The notes: generated from the sequence alone by a model not told the origin. Shown: positions 5,976-13,132, counted from the stretch's first letter. The stretch is 15,018 bases of DNA from CAYJVP01 sp964373615 (GCA_964373615.1 CAYJVP010000023.1:1-15018); one strand, 5' to 3'. A program made the numbers and translations.

Positions 5976-8027
5976 TTACCACACGGCGAGGTAGATGCCG
6001 TCCCCAGGTTCGCTTCCATCCGTAAAAAAACCACCTATCGCTTCCCCATCCCCGTCTCCGCCAGAGGCGGATCCGCCTTCGGCGGAAAAGATCCGCACGT
6101 GCGGCCCGCCGCCAGGGCCTGCCGCGGTATAAATCTCCGCTGTTCCGTTCCCGTCAATGTCGCCCACGGCGATGCGTACCCCGCCGCGGAACGCCTCGTC
6201 ATAGGCAAAAAACGAAGCCCTCACGTTGCCTCGCTTGTTAAAAACGCGCACATGCGGCCCGCCGCCCACGTCCGTGCCGGTCACAATCTCCTCAACACCG
6301 TCTCCGTCGACGTCCCCGGTTCCGACAAAAATCCCCTTATTATACGTCGGCGCATACGCGTCAAACTCAGCGATAAACGCTCCGCTCGCCTCGTATACGC
6401 GCACGCGCGGTCGGCCACCGGCTCCAAGTCCCACCACGATTTCGTCCTCCCCGTCGCCATCCACGTCTCCCGCGGCCACACGCAAACTTTTCGAGGTGGC
6501 GTCAAACGGACGAAAAAACTCGCGTTGCTCTCCGTTCATATCGAAGATGCGCACTTCGCCGCCGCCGCCCGCGTCCGGCGAGACGATAATCTCATCCACC
6601 CCGTCGCCGTCAACATCACCTGCAGCCACAAAGACACCGTGATGCTGGTCCTGATCATACGCGAAAAACTGTCCACGCAAACTTCCATCGTTCTCAAAAA
6701 CGCGCACCTGCGGTCCGCCGCCTGGCCCTGCCACGGTTACGATCTCATCCACCCCGTCGCCATCCACGTCCCCCATGGCCACGCGCACACCACCGCTGAA
6801 TGCACCTCCGTAGGCATCAAACGACGTAAGCTCGTTCCCTGCCCCATCAAACCGCGTCACGGTTGGCGGCGCGCCAGAGGCGACAGATACCACAAGCGAC
6901 CGACTTCCGTTCCACTCAACCTCGGAGGCAGCCGTAGCGCCGAAGCTTGGCGCGATCGCAAGCGCCTGCGCAATGTTCAACCGCCCAGCGCCCATTTGAC
7001 CCTCCGCGTCTGTTCCTTTTTCTGCCACTGGATCCACGGACAGCTTCAAAATCGTACGCACCTGGCCTGGAGTGAGCCCAGGATAGGCCCCAAGGAGAAG
7101 CGCCGCAGCGCCCGAGACCATGGGCGCGGCGACCGACGTGCCGGACCAATACCCGCCGTAATACTCGGACAGATCCGGCTCATCCTCGTCATAAAACATC
7201 GCGCTATAGACGTCGACGCCGGGAGCCGAAATGTCCGTGCAGTCCGATCCGTAGTTGGAGAAATCCGCGCGGCGATCTTCATCGTCCGTCGCCGCCACGC
7301 CGATCACCAGATCTTCGTCGTCCGTCGTGAAACAGGCGGGATACACCGGCGCGCCATTCAAACTCACCCCTTCGTTCCCAACCGCGGCCACCACCACGAC
7401 CCCACGGTCATGCGCGGTCTCAATCGCCTGCAAGAGTCCCTCGTCAAGATCAAACCCGGAAAAACTCAAGTTAATAACGTCCGCCCCGTTTTGCACGGCG
7501 TAATCAACGGCACGACGCGCACGACCCGAATCCCCCGAGCCAAACTTGTCGAGAATCCGAAGCGGCATGATTTTGACGTCCCAATTGACGCCCGCGACGC
7601 CTTCCTCGTTGTTGCCAACCGCACCGATGATCCCGGCAATAAACGTCCCGTGCGCAACCGCTTCGGCATCAAAATTTCCACTCGTAGACGGTTCCGGCGT
7701 TCCATCGCCATCAAAAAAATCCCATCCGTTCACATCATCCACATAGCCATTGCCGTCATTGTCGCGGTTGTCATTCGGCGCCTCGCCCTCGTTCGTCCAG
7801 ATCTGATCTTCAAGATCGGGATGATCCAAATCCACGCCTGTATCAAGCACCGCGACCACGATTTCCGAAGAACCGGTCGTTGTGTCCCATGCGTCGTAAG
7901 CATCGATCTGATCGAGATACCACTGCTCGGAAAGCTTGGGGTCGTTTGGCGTCTGCGCAAAAACGGCCCACGGCGCGCCGAAGATTTGCATCCCGCACAA
8001 AACAGCAACCGCAAACCGCCTTTTCAT
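5976..8027 (-). CDS. Secreted subtilisin-like (S8) protease with FG-GAP/VCBS repeats
   Basis: This 683-residue exported serine protease has a signal peptide at about 1-25 (MKRRF, hydrophobic core, AVFAQ). The peptidase S8 domain spans about 35-355 with an intact triad: Asp62 in AVLDTGVDLDHP, His126 in HGTFIAG and Ser298 in SGTSVAAPMVSG. The oxyanion Asn218 sits in AVGNEG. Residues 86-109 are very Asp-rich (DNRDNDGNGYVDD), a likely Ca2+ site. Cys232 and Cys263 could form a disulfide. Residues about 410-655 are five repeats of about 51 residues built on GDVDGDGVDEIV and GGGPHVRVF, as in FG-GAP/VCBS beta-propeller blades. No LPXTG, TM or other anchor is seen, so it is either secreted or held by the repeats. 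There is no obvious propeptide domain. The start has AAGGAGG at 8041-8047, 13 nt upstream. It follows the TPR gene by 2 nt and is probably co-transcribed with it. It may mature, trim or turn over surface proteins (inference). Confidence 0.93.
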   Translation of the reverse strand: MKRRFAVAVLCGMQIFGAPWAVFAQTPNDPKLSEQWYLDQIDAYDAWDTTTGSSEIVVAVLDTGVDLDHPDLEDQIWTNEGEAPNDNRDNDGNGYVDDVNGWDFFDGDGTPEPSTSGNFDAEAVAHGTFIAGIIGAVGNNEEGVAGVNWDVKIMPLRILDKFGSGDSGRARRAVDYAVQNGADVINLSFSGFDLDEGLLQAIETAHDRGVVVVAAVGNEGVSLNGAPVYPACFTTDDEDLVIGVAATDDEDRRADFSNYGSDCTDISAPGVDVYSAMFYDEDEPDLSEYYGGYWSGTSVAAPMVSGAAALLLGAYPGLTPGQVRTILKLSVDPVAEKGTDAEGQMGAGRLNIAQALAIAPSFGATAASEVEWNGSRSLVVSVASGAPPTVTRFDGAGNELTSFDAYGGAFSGGVRVAMGDVDGDGVDEIVTVAGPGGGPQVRVFENDGSLRGQFFAYDQDQHHGVFVAAGDVDGDGVDEIIVSPDAGGGGEVRIFDMNGEQREFFRPFDATSKSLRVAAGDVDGDGEDEIVVGLGAGGRPRVRVYEASGAFIAEFDAYAPTYNKGIFVGTGDVDGDGVEEIVTGTDVGGGPHVRVFNKRGNVRASFFAYDEAFRGGVRIAVGDIDGNGTAEIYTAAGPGGGPHVRIFSAEGGSASGGDGDGEAIGGFFTDGSEPGDGIYLAVW
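6063..6800 (-). repeat. Five in-frame repeats of about 150 bp encoding FG-GAP blades
   Basis: Within the protease gene the motif GD(V/I)DG(D/N)G recurs with starts at residues 419, 470, 520, 571 and 622, a period of 50-51 codons. Each copy is followed by a GGGPxVRVF-type strand and an FxAYD/FDAY turn. At DNA level the core (plus strand ccgtcgccatccacgtc and variants) is well conserved, which could allow unequal recombination and changes in blade number. The last, sixth unit at the C-terminus is degenerate. Confidence 0.85.
6066..6086. repeat. Nested GC palindromes inside the protease C-terminus
   Basis: GGCGGATCCGCC (6066-6077) is a perfect 12-bp palindrome. It overlaps a second hairpin, TCCGCC (6072-6077) with GGCGGA (6081-6086) around a TTC loop. 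They fall in the Gly/Ser-rich linker coding for EGGSASGGDGDG after the last full FG-GAP repeat. A small dispersed palindromic element inserted in frame would explain the linker, but that needs a genome-wide count. Confidence 0.5.
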
Positions 8028-8029
8028 AT

Positions 8030-8761
8030 CTACTCGCGTTCCTCCTTCTCGGCCTGCGCTTTTGCGGCGCGGACCTCATCAATCAGCTCGTCAATCGTCT
8101 CATCGTCAGGGTCGAGTCGTCCCGCGACTTTGTAGTGAGAGATCGCCTCATTATATTTTTCGTTTACGGCATACCACTCTCCCAATCGTTTCAGAAGCCC
8201 GGGCGTCTGACCGAGGGTCGCGATAGCCTCTTCAAGAAGCGTCTGAATCTCATCCTGGCGCTCGGGAAAATATTCATCGAGCAAATCCGCAAGCTTCAAA
8301 TACGTCACCTCATACGGCGAGACGTTGAGCGCGGCGCGCCAACGATCCAGAGCCCCTTGATAGTCTCCCATCTCACGCAGAGCCTGACCAAGATTTTCAA
8401 GCGCAGGCGCATCCTTGGGGTGCGTTGAAAGAATATTTTCGTACTGCTCTTTCGCGCTAGAGAGGTCCCCGTACGCATACTTCAAATTGCCGAGTTGGAG
8501 TAATTGGCTGATATCGCGCTCGGGATTGCTTGCGATGGCCGCCTCAAGCGTTGCGATGCGCAGCTCAAACTCGGCTTTCACGTTGTCTGAAAGCCCACGG
8601 TCCACCCAGGTCACAAACTCCGTCTCACCCGTTCCCTCATCAGAGACATCAATGTAATCGCGGTACCAAAGGAATCCAACCGCAAGCAGGACGATGAGTG
8701 CCGCTGAAAGCGCAATGGGCTTCACGTGCCAGCGATGTTCCGGGGGGTGTGGTTCTAGCAT
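8030..8761 (-). CDS. Membrane-anchored TPR protein
   Basis: This 243-residue protein has a short cytoplasmic N-terminus, one membrane segment (about 16-33, ALSAALIVLLAVGFLWY) and an exported domain of tetratricopeptide repeats. Helical pairs with TPR signatures lie at about 85-115 (LGNLKYAYGDLSSAKEQYENIL), 118-150 (ALENLGQALREMGDYQGALDRW) and 187-218 (LLKRLGEWYAVNEKYNEAISHY). The tail is highly charged (AQAEKEERE). TPR domains bind proteins, so it may be a membrane scaffold for the adjacent protease or for surface-protein assembly; that is inferred from position. I chose the ATG at 8761. A TTG three codons upstream would place the start between the -10 box and the mRNA start. The leader appears to be only a few bases long if the promoter at 8772-8801 is real. 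The stop is 2 nt before the protease start, and the protease's ribosome-binding site lies inside this gene. Confidence 0.87.
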   Translation of the reverse strand: MLEPHPPEHRWHVKPIALSAALIVLLAVGFLWYRDYIDVSDEGTGETEFVTWVDRGLSDNVKAEFELRIATLEAAIASNPERDISQLLQLGNLKYAYGDLSSAKEQYENILSTHPKDAPALENLGQALREMGDYQGALDRWRAALNVSPYEVTYLKLADLLDEYFPERQDEIQTLLEEAIATLGQTPGLLKRLGEWYAVNEKYNEAISHYKVAGRLDPDDETIDELIDEVRAAKAQAEKEERE

Positions 8762-8771
8762 AACGCTCAAA

Positions 8772-8801
8772 ATAGTACCCGAAATGACCCGAACGTTTCA
8801 A
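8772..8801 (-). promoter_or_regulatory. Putative promoter of the TPR-protease operon
   Basis: On the minus strand TTGAAA (8796-8801) and TACTAT (8772-8777) are separated by 18 nt. The -10 box ends 10 nt before the ATG at 8761, so the transcript would be leaderless or nearly so. The element begins 4 nt from the large inverted repeat at 8806-8858. This was found by eye and no transcript evidence is available. Confidence 0.45.
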
Positions 8802-8805
8802 GTCT

Positions 8806-8858
8806 GTACCGACACTAAGTGACGGTACACATCCAGTACCGTCACTTAGTGTCGGTAC
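8806..8858. repeat. Perfect 23-bp inverted repeat with 7-nt spacer
   Basis: The arms at 8806-8828 and 8836-8858 are exact reverse complements; the spacer is ACATCCA (8829-8835). Each arm is itself nearly palindromic: it begins GTACCG, ends CGGTAC and has a CACT-A-AGTG centre, so only three A positions break its own symmetry. There is no T-run on either side. It lies between the terminator of the surface-protein gene and the promoter of the TPR gene. Candidate roles are a protein-binding operator, a transcription block or a dispersed palindromic element. Confidence 0.95.
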
Positions 8859-8865
8859 TGGAAAA

Positions 8866-8896
8866 CTGAAAACCCTGCGCGAAGCAGGGTTTTCAG
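8866..8896 (-). terminator. Rho-independent terminator of the surface-protein gene
   Basis: A perfect 13-bp stem, CTGAAAACCCTGC (8866-8878) with GCAGGGTTTTCAG (8884-8896), closes a GCGAA loop. Read leftwards, GCAGGGTTTTCAG is followed by TTTTC, giving the U-rich tail of an intrinsic terminator. It lies about 430 nt beyond the stop of the giant surface-protein gene and upstream of the TPR promoter. The symmetric A and T tracts mean it could also stop rightward transcription. Confidence 0.8.
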
Positions 8897-8910
8897 CTCC
8901 TCGGCATCCA

Positions 8911-9312
8911 CGAACCGCCTTCGCTTGCGCGTTGGCGGTTATCGCCTCGGTCTCGCCCAGAACCTTGGAATCCTCCTTGGTCCGTGGTTCCGCTTTCACG
9001 GAACCGTTGCGAGGGTGAGGCGTGTGGATGGGCGAAGATGCATCTCAAAGAGATGAATTGAGGGTGCGCGAGTCCGCCGAAGTCCCGCGGAGCGGGACAA
9101 AGGAGGAAGTCGTCTTCACGACCGTATCCACCCGTGCCGAAGCCAGGCCAGGTGGATCACGCGTTCCTCGGGGAGTCAAACCATCCTTCGCTCCTTGCGG
9201 AGCTATGGAGGGCTTGGGACTCCGTTCAGTGGAGGGGCGGACAAGCCACCCCTCCCACTGCTGATCGCCCTATACCCAGACCTGCCCCAAGCGGAGCGAG
9301 AGCTCTGCTTAA
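8911..9312. other. Gene-free, densely structured region (possible long 3' UTR or non-coding RNA)
   Basis: About 400 bases without a credible gene hold many stem-loops: AACCGCC 8913-8919 with 8934-8940; GGTTCCG 8986-8992 with 8999-9005; CATCTC 9041-9046 with 9050-9055; GTCCCGC 9082-9088 with 9092-9098; GGAGTC 9172-9177 with 9218-9223, enclosing GCTCC/GGAGC; an 11-bp stem with one bulge, 9227-9237 with 9249-9260; and 9289-9297 with 9302-9310 closing a GAGA loop. An outer pairing of 9024-9029 with 9126-9131, plus 9034-9038 with 9113-9117, would enclose two of these hairpins. 9126-9132 can instead pair with 9151-9157. The single G-T pair in the last stem and its GNRA-type loop favour a plus-strand RNA, but no promoter was identified. 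It does not resemble tmRNA, RNase P RNA or SRP RNA as far as I can see. Confidence 0.45.
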
Positions 9313-9326
9313 GCGAAGTCAAAGGA

Positions 9327-12300
9327 TTAGTAGCTGATCGTGCCACCGGTGACCGGCAAGTTGCGTATAAGGTCGCCGTCAATGTCACCGCTGTCGTCGT
9401 CGTCGTCGGCTGCGGCGCCGGCACCCTCGGTGTCATCCTCCCAGCTGATCGCGTCGAATGCACCTTGGTCGTCGGCTTCCTCCTCATCAGGGAGGTCAAT
9501 GCGGATCGAGTCGTCGTCCGTTGAGCTGGCACCCGTGGTGTCAACGCGCAGGACGTAGGTCACCGTTTCGCCGGCTCCGATTTCTTGAGCGCCGTCATCG
9601 GCATCCTCAAAGTCAAGCTCGGCAAATGCGACGTCTTCTCCGGCAGTGCAGTCGCCGCCCGCGTCGTCCAAGAACGTCCAGGCGTCGTCGTCTGCGTCCG
9701 CGTCGAGTTTCGTCGAGGAGTCGTCAGAGTCGTAGATGTCCCACAGATCAACGTCGTCAAGTTCGCCGCAGGTGTTCCAGTCGGAAGCGCCACCATCAGT
9801 GGACGTGACCTTGAACAGGATTTCGTTCAGCTGAACGAATCCACGCGAGTCAGCCGCAAGGTTGAAGCGGAGCACCTCCGAGAGTCCTGGCACGCCAGCG
9901 CCCGATGGGCTGCCGGATGCGAGGGAGAGTGTTGGCTTAGACTTGCGGAGAACGAACTCGTCGGCTGGGACGTCCGCGCCCACGTCACCCTCATCGATCG
10001 TCTCGCCAGAGGAGGCACCAACGGCTTCGAAGGAACCTGCGTCCGTGAGATCAAGGGTAAGGTCAAACGTGTCGCCGGAATCCGCGCCTGTGGAGGACAC
10101 GGTGCCCGTGTTCACCGTCACGGTGATGGACTCGGTCGAGCTGGTTCCGACATAGCAGGTGAGGTTTTCAAACGTCACCTCGCCGCCGGAAAGGAAGCCG
10201 GTCTTTGTGACCTCTTCGCCGTCGACATCCTCACAGGACACGACCACGGAGTCAGCCACGTTATCGTCCCCGCCGTTTTCGAAGGTCAACGTTTTGACCG
10301 TGAACGGTTCATCGTCCGCGTCGAACTTCCAGACACCAACCTCAACGTCGGTGTCGTCGCCTAGAATAATGGTCGCGTTCGGGCTGGAACCGGAGAGAGT
10401 AATTGTCAGGTCTCCAGCGTCCGTGACCACCACCACCACCTCGGCATCCTCGTTGTCATCAACAAGGGTCGCGTCGATGTCGTCGCCGTCATCATCCTCG
10501 GCGACCACGTTATCCGCGTCGTCGATGTAGAGAATATAGGCGTCATCATCGTCATCGTCCACATCCACGTTGCTGAAGTCGCAGTTCACGATGAGCCGCT
10601 CGGTTTCGCCGGCTTCGACGGTCCAGTCGAAGTTGTCGAACGTGAGTTCGTCATCGGCGTCGAGAGACTCCGGACCGTCCACAAGCGAGCCGGACTCGCT
10701 GTCGTAGAGGCTGCAGGACGAAATATAGTCGTTGACCCCGCCGGTGATGTCATCGGCGTTATCCACGTCCATTTCACCGTCCGTGTCCCCATCGGCCAGG
10801 AATGTGAGTTCCGTGACCGTGACGTCCGAGGCTTCGCCTGCTTCGAAGTTGAAGCCGACCATGTCAACGTCCGTGGCGCCCTTCACCAAGGCGCCGCCGG
10901 ACGGACTCGAGGAAACGGACACGTCGAGCGAGGAATCCGTGAGGGTTTGCTCGTTTCCGACAATGTCGGCGGACGGCACGATATCCTCGGCCGGATCAAG
11001 CGCGTCGCCGTTTGCATCCTCTGCATCCGTCTCACTCATGTCGAGCGAGGCGGTGAAGATGTTCCCTTCCACGGCCGCGGTGTTGATGTCCGAGGTGACC
11101 ATAAGGTCAATGGACTCGCCAGCCTGAAGGATCTGGGTGTCTTCGAAGACGACCGCCTGCGCGGTGTCGCTGTCCGCGTCAGCCGCGCCGATCTCCTCCG
11201 GACCCATCCAGGTTGACCCGTTAGACTCGCGCAAGGTGATGTCCTCAAGGTTCGGCTCGCCTTCCGCGTCGTTCTTCAGGTCATCGTCGTCGTCATCGTC
11301 TTCGTCACACGGTGAGTCAGCATCTATCACACACTCGAGATCGACCTCAAGCTCCTGAATCTCGGTCCAGTTTTCGGCCGTGATCGTGAACTCGAGGAGC
11401 ACCTGGTCGTCGCCGTCGATCTGAATGTCGCCGCTCGTCGGACCGTTGAAGGCAAACGTGAGTTCACCGCCAATGATCGTTGAGAACGAACAGTCGTCGG
11501 CGTCGCCGGCACAGGCCGCGCCCGTGTCGTCATAGCCCGCGATGTCCACGGCCATGTTGAACCCGAAGTCGCCGCCGATCGCGACCACGTCAGCCGTCTC
11601 TTCGACGCCGACCGAGATCGTGTCGTCGGATTCGCCGCCGATTGTGGCGGACACTTCGAGCGTTTCCGTGTCGCCCTCGTCGAGCTCGAGCGGGTTGGTG
11701 AGCGTGAAGGTCACGAGCTCATCCCCGTCGGACTCGCCGGATGCGAGCAAATCGTCGCCGTTCCAGAGCTGGTAATCGCTGTGATCGCCCGCATCGTCAA
11801 CATTGAGCGTGATTTGCTCAACGCTGGCGTCTTCGTCATCCGCTTCCACGGAGAACTTGGCAATCACGGCTTCCTCTTCGCCGATCGTTGGGTCCGAAAT
11901 CGTCCCAACCTCATCAACGATAAGCGTGCCAGCCGGCGTTTCAGAGAAGGTCATTGTGTTGCCGGAGATCGGGAAGCTGCCAGACACGGTCGCGGAGCCC
12001 GAGACCGAATCTTCCCCTGCGAGGTAGAAGTTGGCCGAGTCGCCGCCTGTCACGGTGTCTTCGACGGCAATGTCCGCGCGCACCTCAATGTACGTGCTCT
12101 CACCCTCTTCAAGTTCGATGCCAAGCGCGCTGAAGGTCACTTCGCGGCTCGAGGTGTTCACATCCCGACCGTCGGTCAGGCGCATGCCATCCCCGTTGTA
12201 GAGGTACGCCTCATCAATGTTGGCAACCGCGCCAACGCCGCCGAGCTTGAAGACCATTTGGTCAACATCGGCCGAGCCGGACGTCGCCGCGAGTTTAATC

Positions 12301-13106
12301 CTTGTGAAGGCAACGGAAGCGGCGCCCGCTGGGATCGTGGCCGAAGAGGCCGTGTCCGAAGCGAGAGAAACCGACAAACCGCCCGTCACATCTTCGCCGA
12401 GCTGCGCGGCGTCGGTGAGGCCTGACTCTGCACTGTCCACATCGTCGCCCGCGTCAAGGCCGGCGAGATCCATCCCGTCGCCATCGAGCACAAAGCGGTC
12501 CTGGAACATGTTGTCGTCAAAGCCATCGTCCGAAACCACGCGCATTTCGTCATTCCACACTAAGTAGGTTGTGCCATCCATGTCGACCAGGGCGCCGTTG
12601 TAGGCGTCACCGGCCTCCATGAGCGAGGTTCCCACTGTGTAGTCCGGGAAGAACGAGTCCGAAACGTCGAGAATGAACTGGTTCCAATCCGAACCGGCAA
12701 GGTCCTCAGCCACCTCTTCGGACTCGATCCAACGGATCTGGCCCTGCGGGGTGACGGCGTATGTCTTCGGGTCGCTCTGGATCTTGATCCAGAACGAACC
12801 TGGGCGGTTGACAATGTTGCCAGCAAGCGAGATGTCGGCAATTTCATCGTCCGACATCCATTCAACATCGTCAAAATCCTCATACCACGTAAAGTACGAG
12901 GCTTCGCTCGTGAACGCGTAGCGCGAGCCGTCCGAGGCGTAGTAATACACCGTGGACAGCGTTTCCCCGCGGATCACGTCGCCGGCCATCGCCGCGCTGG
13001 CCTGAAGGGGGAGCACGAGAGCCGAGATCCCGACGGACCACAAAATGGTCGCCAAGGCCACAGCCACCGTGAACGCACGCTTTCCAAGTTTTAATACATC
13101 GGTCAT
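9327..13106 (-). CDS. Giant acidic S-layer-like surface protein
   Basis: This 1259-residue exported protein is a probable main surface-layer or adhesin component. A signal peptide spans about 1-39 (KLGKRAFTVAVALATILW, cleavage near ASAAM). Residues about 42-210 form an N-terminal domain (YYYASDGSRYAF, YFTWYEDF, TYAVTPQGQIRWIESEE, GSDWNQFILDV) that I recognise as recurrent in CPR surface proteins, without a firm family name. Several Ig-like beta-sandwich domains follow, at about 245-350, 392-500, 540-700, 726-850, 898-1020 and 1058-1210. Some start with an SxSSSPSG or LASGSPSGAG motif and end with an EAGET or GAGET turn. Asp and Glu are extremely common and Lys and Arg rare, so the pI is very low and Ca2+ binding is likely. 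Ten cysteines occur, all after residue 530. The C-terminus is LPVTGGTISY with no TM. I chose the ATG at 13106 because it begins the signal peptide; GGAG lies 14 nt upstream. The longer reading to 13235 overlaps the upstream gene and lacks family support. Confidence 0.85.
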   Translation of the reverse strand: MTDVLKLGKRAFTVAVALATILWSVGISALVLPLQASAAMAGDVIRGETLSTVYYYASDGSRYAFTSEASYFTWYEDFDDVEWMSDDEIADISLAGNIVNRPGSFWIKIQSDPKTYAVTPQGQIRWIESEEVAEDLAGSDWNQFILDVSDSFFPDYTVGTSLMEAGDAYNGALVDMDGTTYLVWNDEMRVVSDDGFDDNMFQDRFVLDGDGMDLAGLDAGDDVDSAESGLTDAAQLGEDVTGGLSVSLASDTASSATIPAGAASVAFTRIKLAATSGSADVDQMVFKLGGVGAVANIDEAYLYNGDGMRLTDGRDVNTSSREVTFSALGIELEEGESTYIEVRADIAVEDTVTGGDSANFYLAGEDSVSGSATVSGSFPISGNTMTFSETPAGTLIVDEVGTISDPTIGEEEAVIAKFSVEADDEDASVEQITLNVDDAGDHSDYQLWNGDDLLASGESDGDELVTFTLTNPLELDEGDTETLEVSATIGGESDDTISVGVEETADVVAIGGDFGFNMAVDIAGYDDTGAACAGDADDCSFSTIIGGELTFAFNGPTSGDIQIDGDDQVLLEFTITAENWTEIQELEVDLECVIDADSPCDEDDDDDDDLKNDAEGEPNLEDITLRESNGSTWMGPEEIGAADADSDTAQAVVFEDTQILQAGESIDLMVTSDINTAAVEGNIFTASLDMSETDAEDANGDALDPAEDIVPSADIVGNEQTLTDSSLDVSVSSSPSGGALVKGATDVDMVGFNFEAGEASDVTVTELTFLADGDTDGEMDVDNADDITGGVNDYISSCSLYDSESGSLVDGPESLDADDELTFDNFDWTVEAGETERLIVNCDFSNVDVDDDDDDAYILYIDDADNVVAEDDDGDDIDATLVDDNEDAEVVVVVTDAGDLTITLSGSSPNATIILGDDTDVEVGVWKFDADDEPFTVKTLTFENGGDDNVADSVVVSCEDVDGEEVTKTGFLSGGEVTFENLTCYVGTSSTESITVTVNTGTVSSTGADSGDTFDLTLDLTDAGSFEAVGASSGETIDEGDVGADVPADEFVLRKSKPTLSLASGSPSGAGVPGLSEVLRFNLAADSRGFVQLNEILFKVTSTDGGASDWNTCGELDDVDLWDIYDSDDSSTKLDADADDDAWTFLDDAGGDCTAGEDVAFAELDFEDADDGAQEIGAGETVTYVLRVDTTGASSTDDDSIRIDLPDEEEADDQGAFDAISWEDDTEGAGAAADDDDDSGDIDGDLIRNLPVTGGTISY
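9393..9407 (-). repeat. Asp-codon trinucleotide tract in the surface-protein gene
   Basis: Five consecutive Asp codons (plus strand GTC repeats, all GAC on the coding strand) encode residues 1234-1238 of the surface protein. Similar tracts lie at 10542-10559 and 11280-11306. Short-unit repeats in frame can change length by slippage without frameshift. Confidence 0.7.
10542..10559 (-). repeat. Asp-codon tract, residues 850-855
   Basis: Six Asp codons with mixed GAC and GAT encode residues 850-855, just before the AYILYIDDADN strand. The codon mixture makes it less prone to slippage than a pure repeat. Confidence 0.65.
11280..11306 (-). repeat. Asp/Glu-codon tract, residues 601-609
   Basis: Nine codons encode DEDDDDDDD immediately after Cys600, within a predicted interdomain loop. 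This is the longest acidic run in the protein and is followed by LKNDAEGEP. It is a plausible metal-binding or flexible linker segment. Confidence 0.7.
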
Positions 13107-13132
13107 AGGTGTTGTGTTGCTCCATAGATTAA

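Noticed and set aside
6063..6800. Periodic repeats as a CRISPR array
   Set aside because: The period is about 150 bp, repeats are diverged and the reading frame is kept throughout. They encode FG-GAP protein repeats.
6099..8135. 678-residue open frame on the plus strand opposite the protease
   Set aside because: It is an antisense shadow of the S8 gene in a GC-rich region. The product is Arg/His-rich with no domain, while the minus strand has an intact signal peptide, triad and repeats.
8806..8858. The 23-bp inverted repeat as transposon ends
   Set aside because: The arms are only 7 nt apart, with no transposase gene and no flanking target duplication visible.
9022..9264. 80-residue plus-strand open frame in the structured region
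   Set aside because: It starts with GTG, crosses several stem-loops, and has no recognisable domain or ribosome-binding site. RNA structure explains the sequence better.
8900..9326. tRNA, tmRNA, RNase P RNA or SRP RNA in the gene-free region
   Set aside because: I found no cloverleaf, no CCA end and none of the conserved core sequences of these RNAs by eye. A covariance-model scan would be decisive.
9327..9356. LPVTG near the C-terminus of the surface protein as a sortase signal
   Set aside because: Only five residues (GTISY) follow it. A sortase substrate needs a hydrophobic segment and a positive tail, so this is probably chance or the end of a beta strand.
9585..12425. Plus-strand open frames opposite the surface-protein gene
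   Set aside because: Asp codons (GAC, GAT) read as GTC and ATC in antisense and create few stops. The products are low-complexity and lack any family features.
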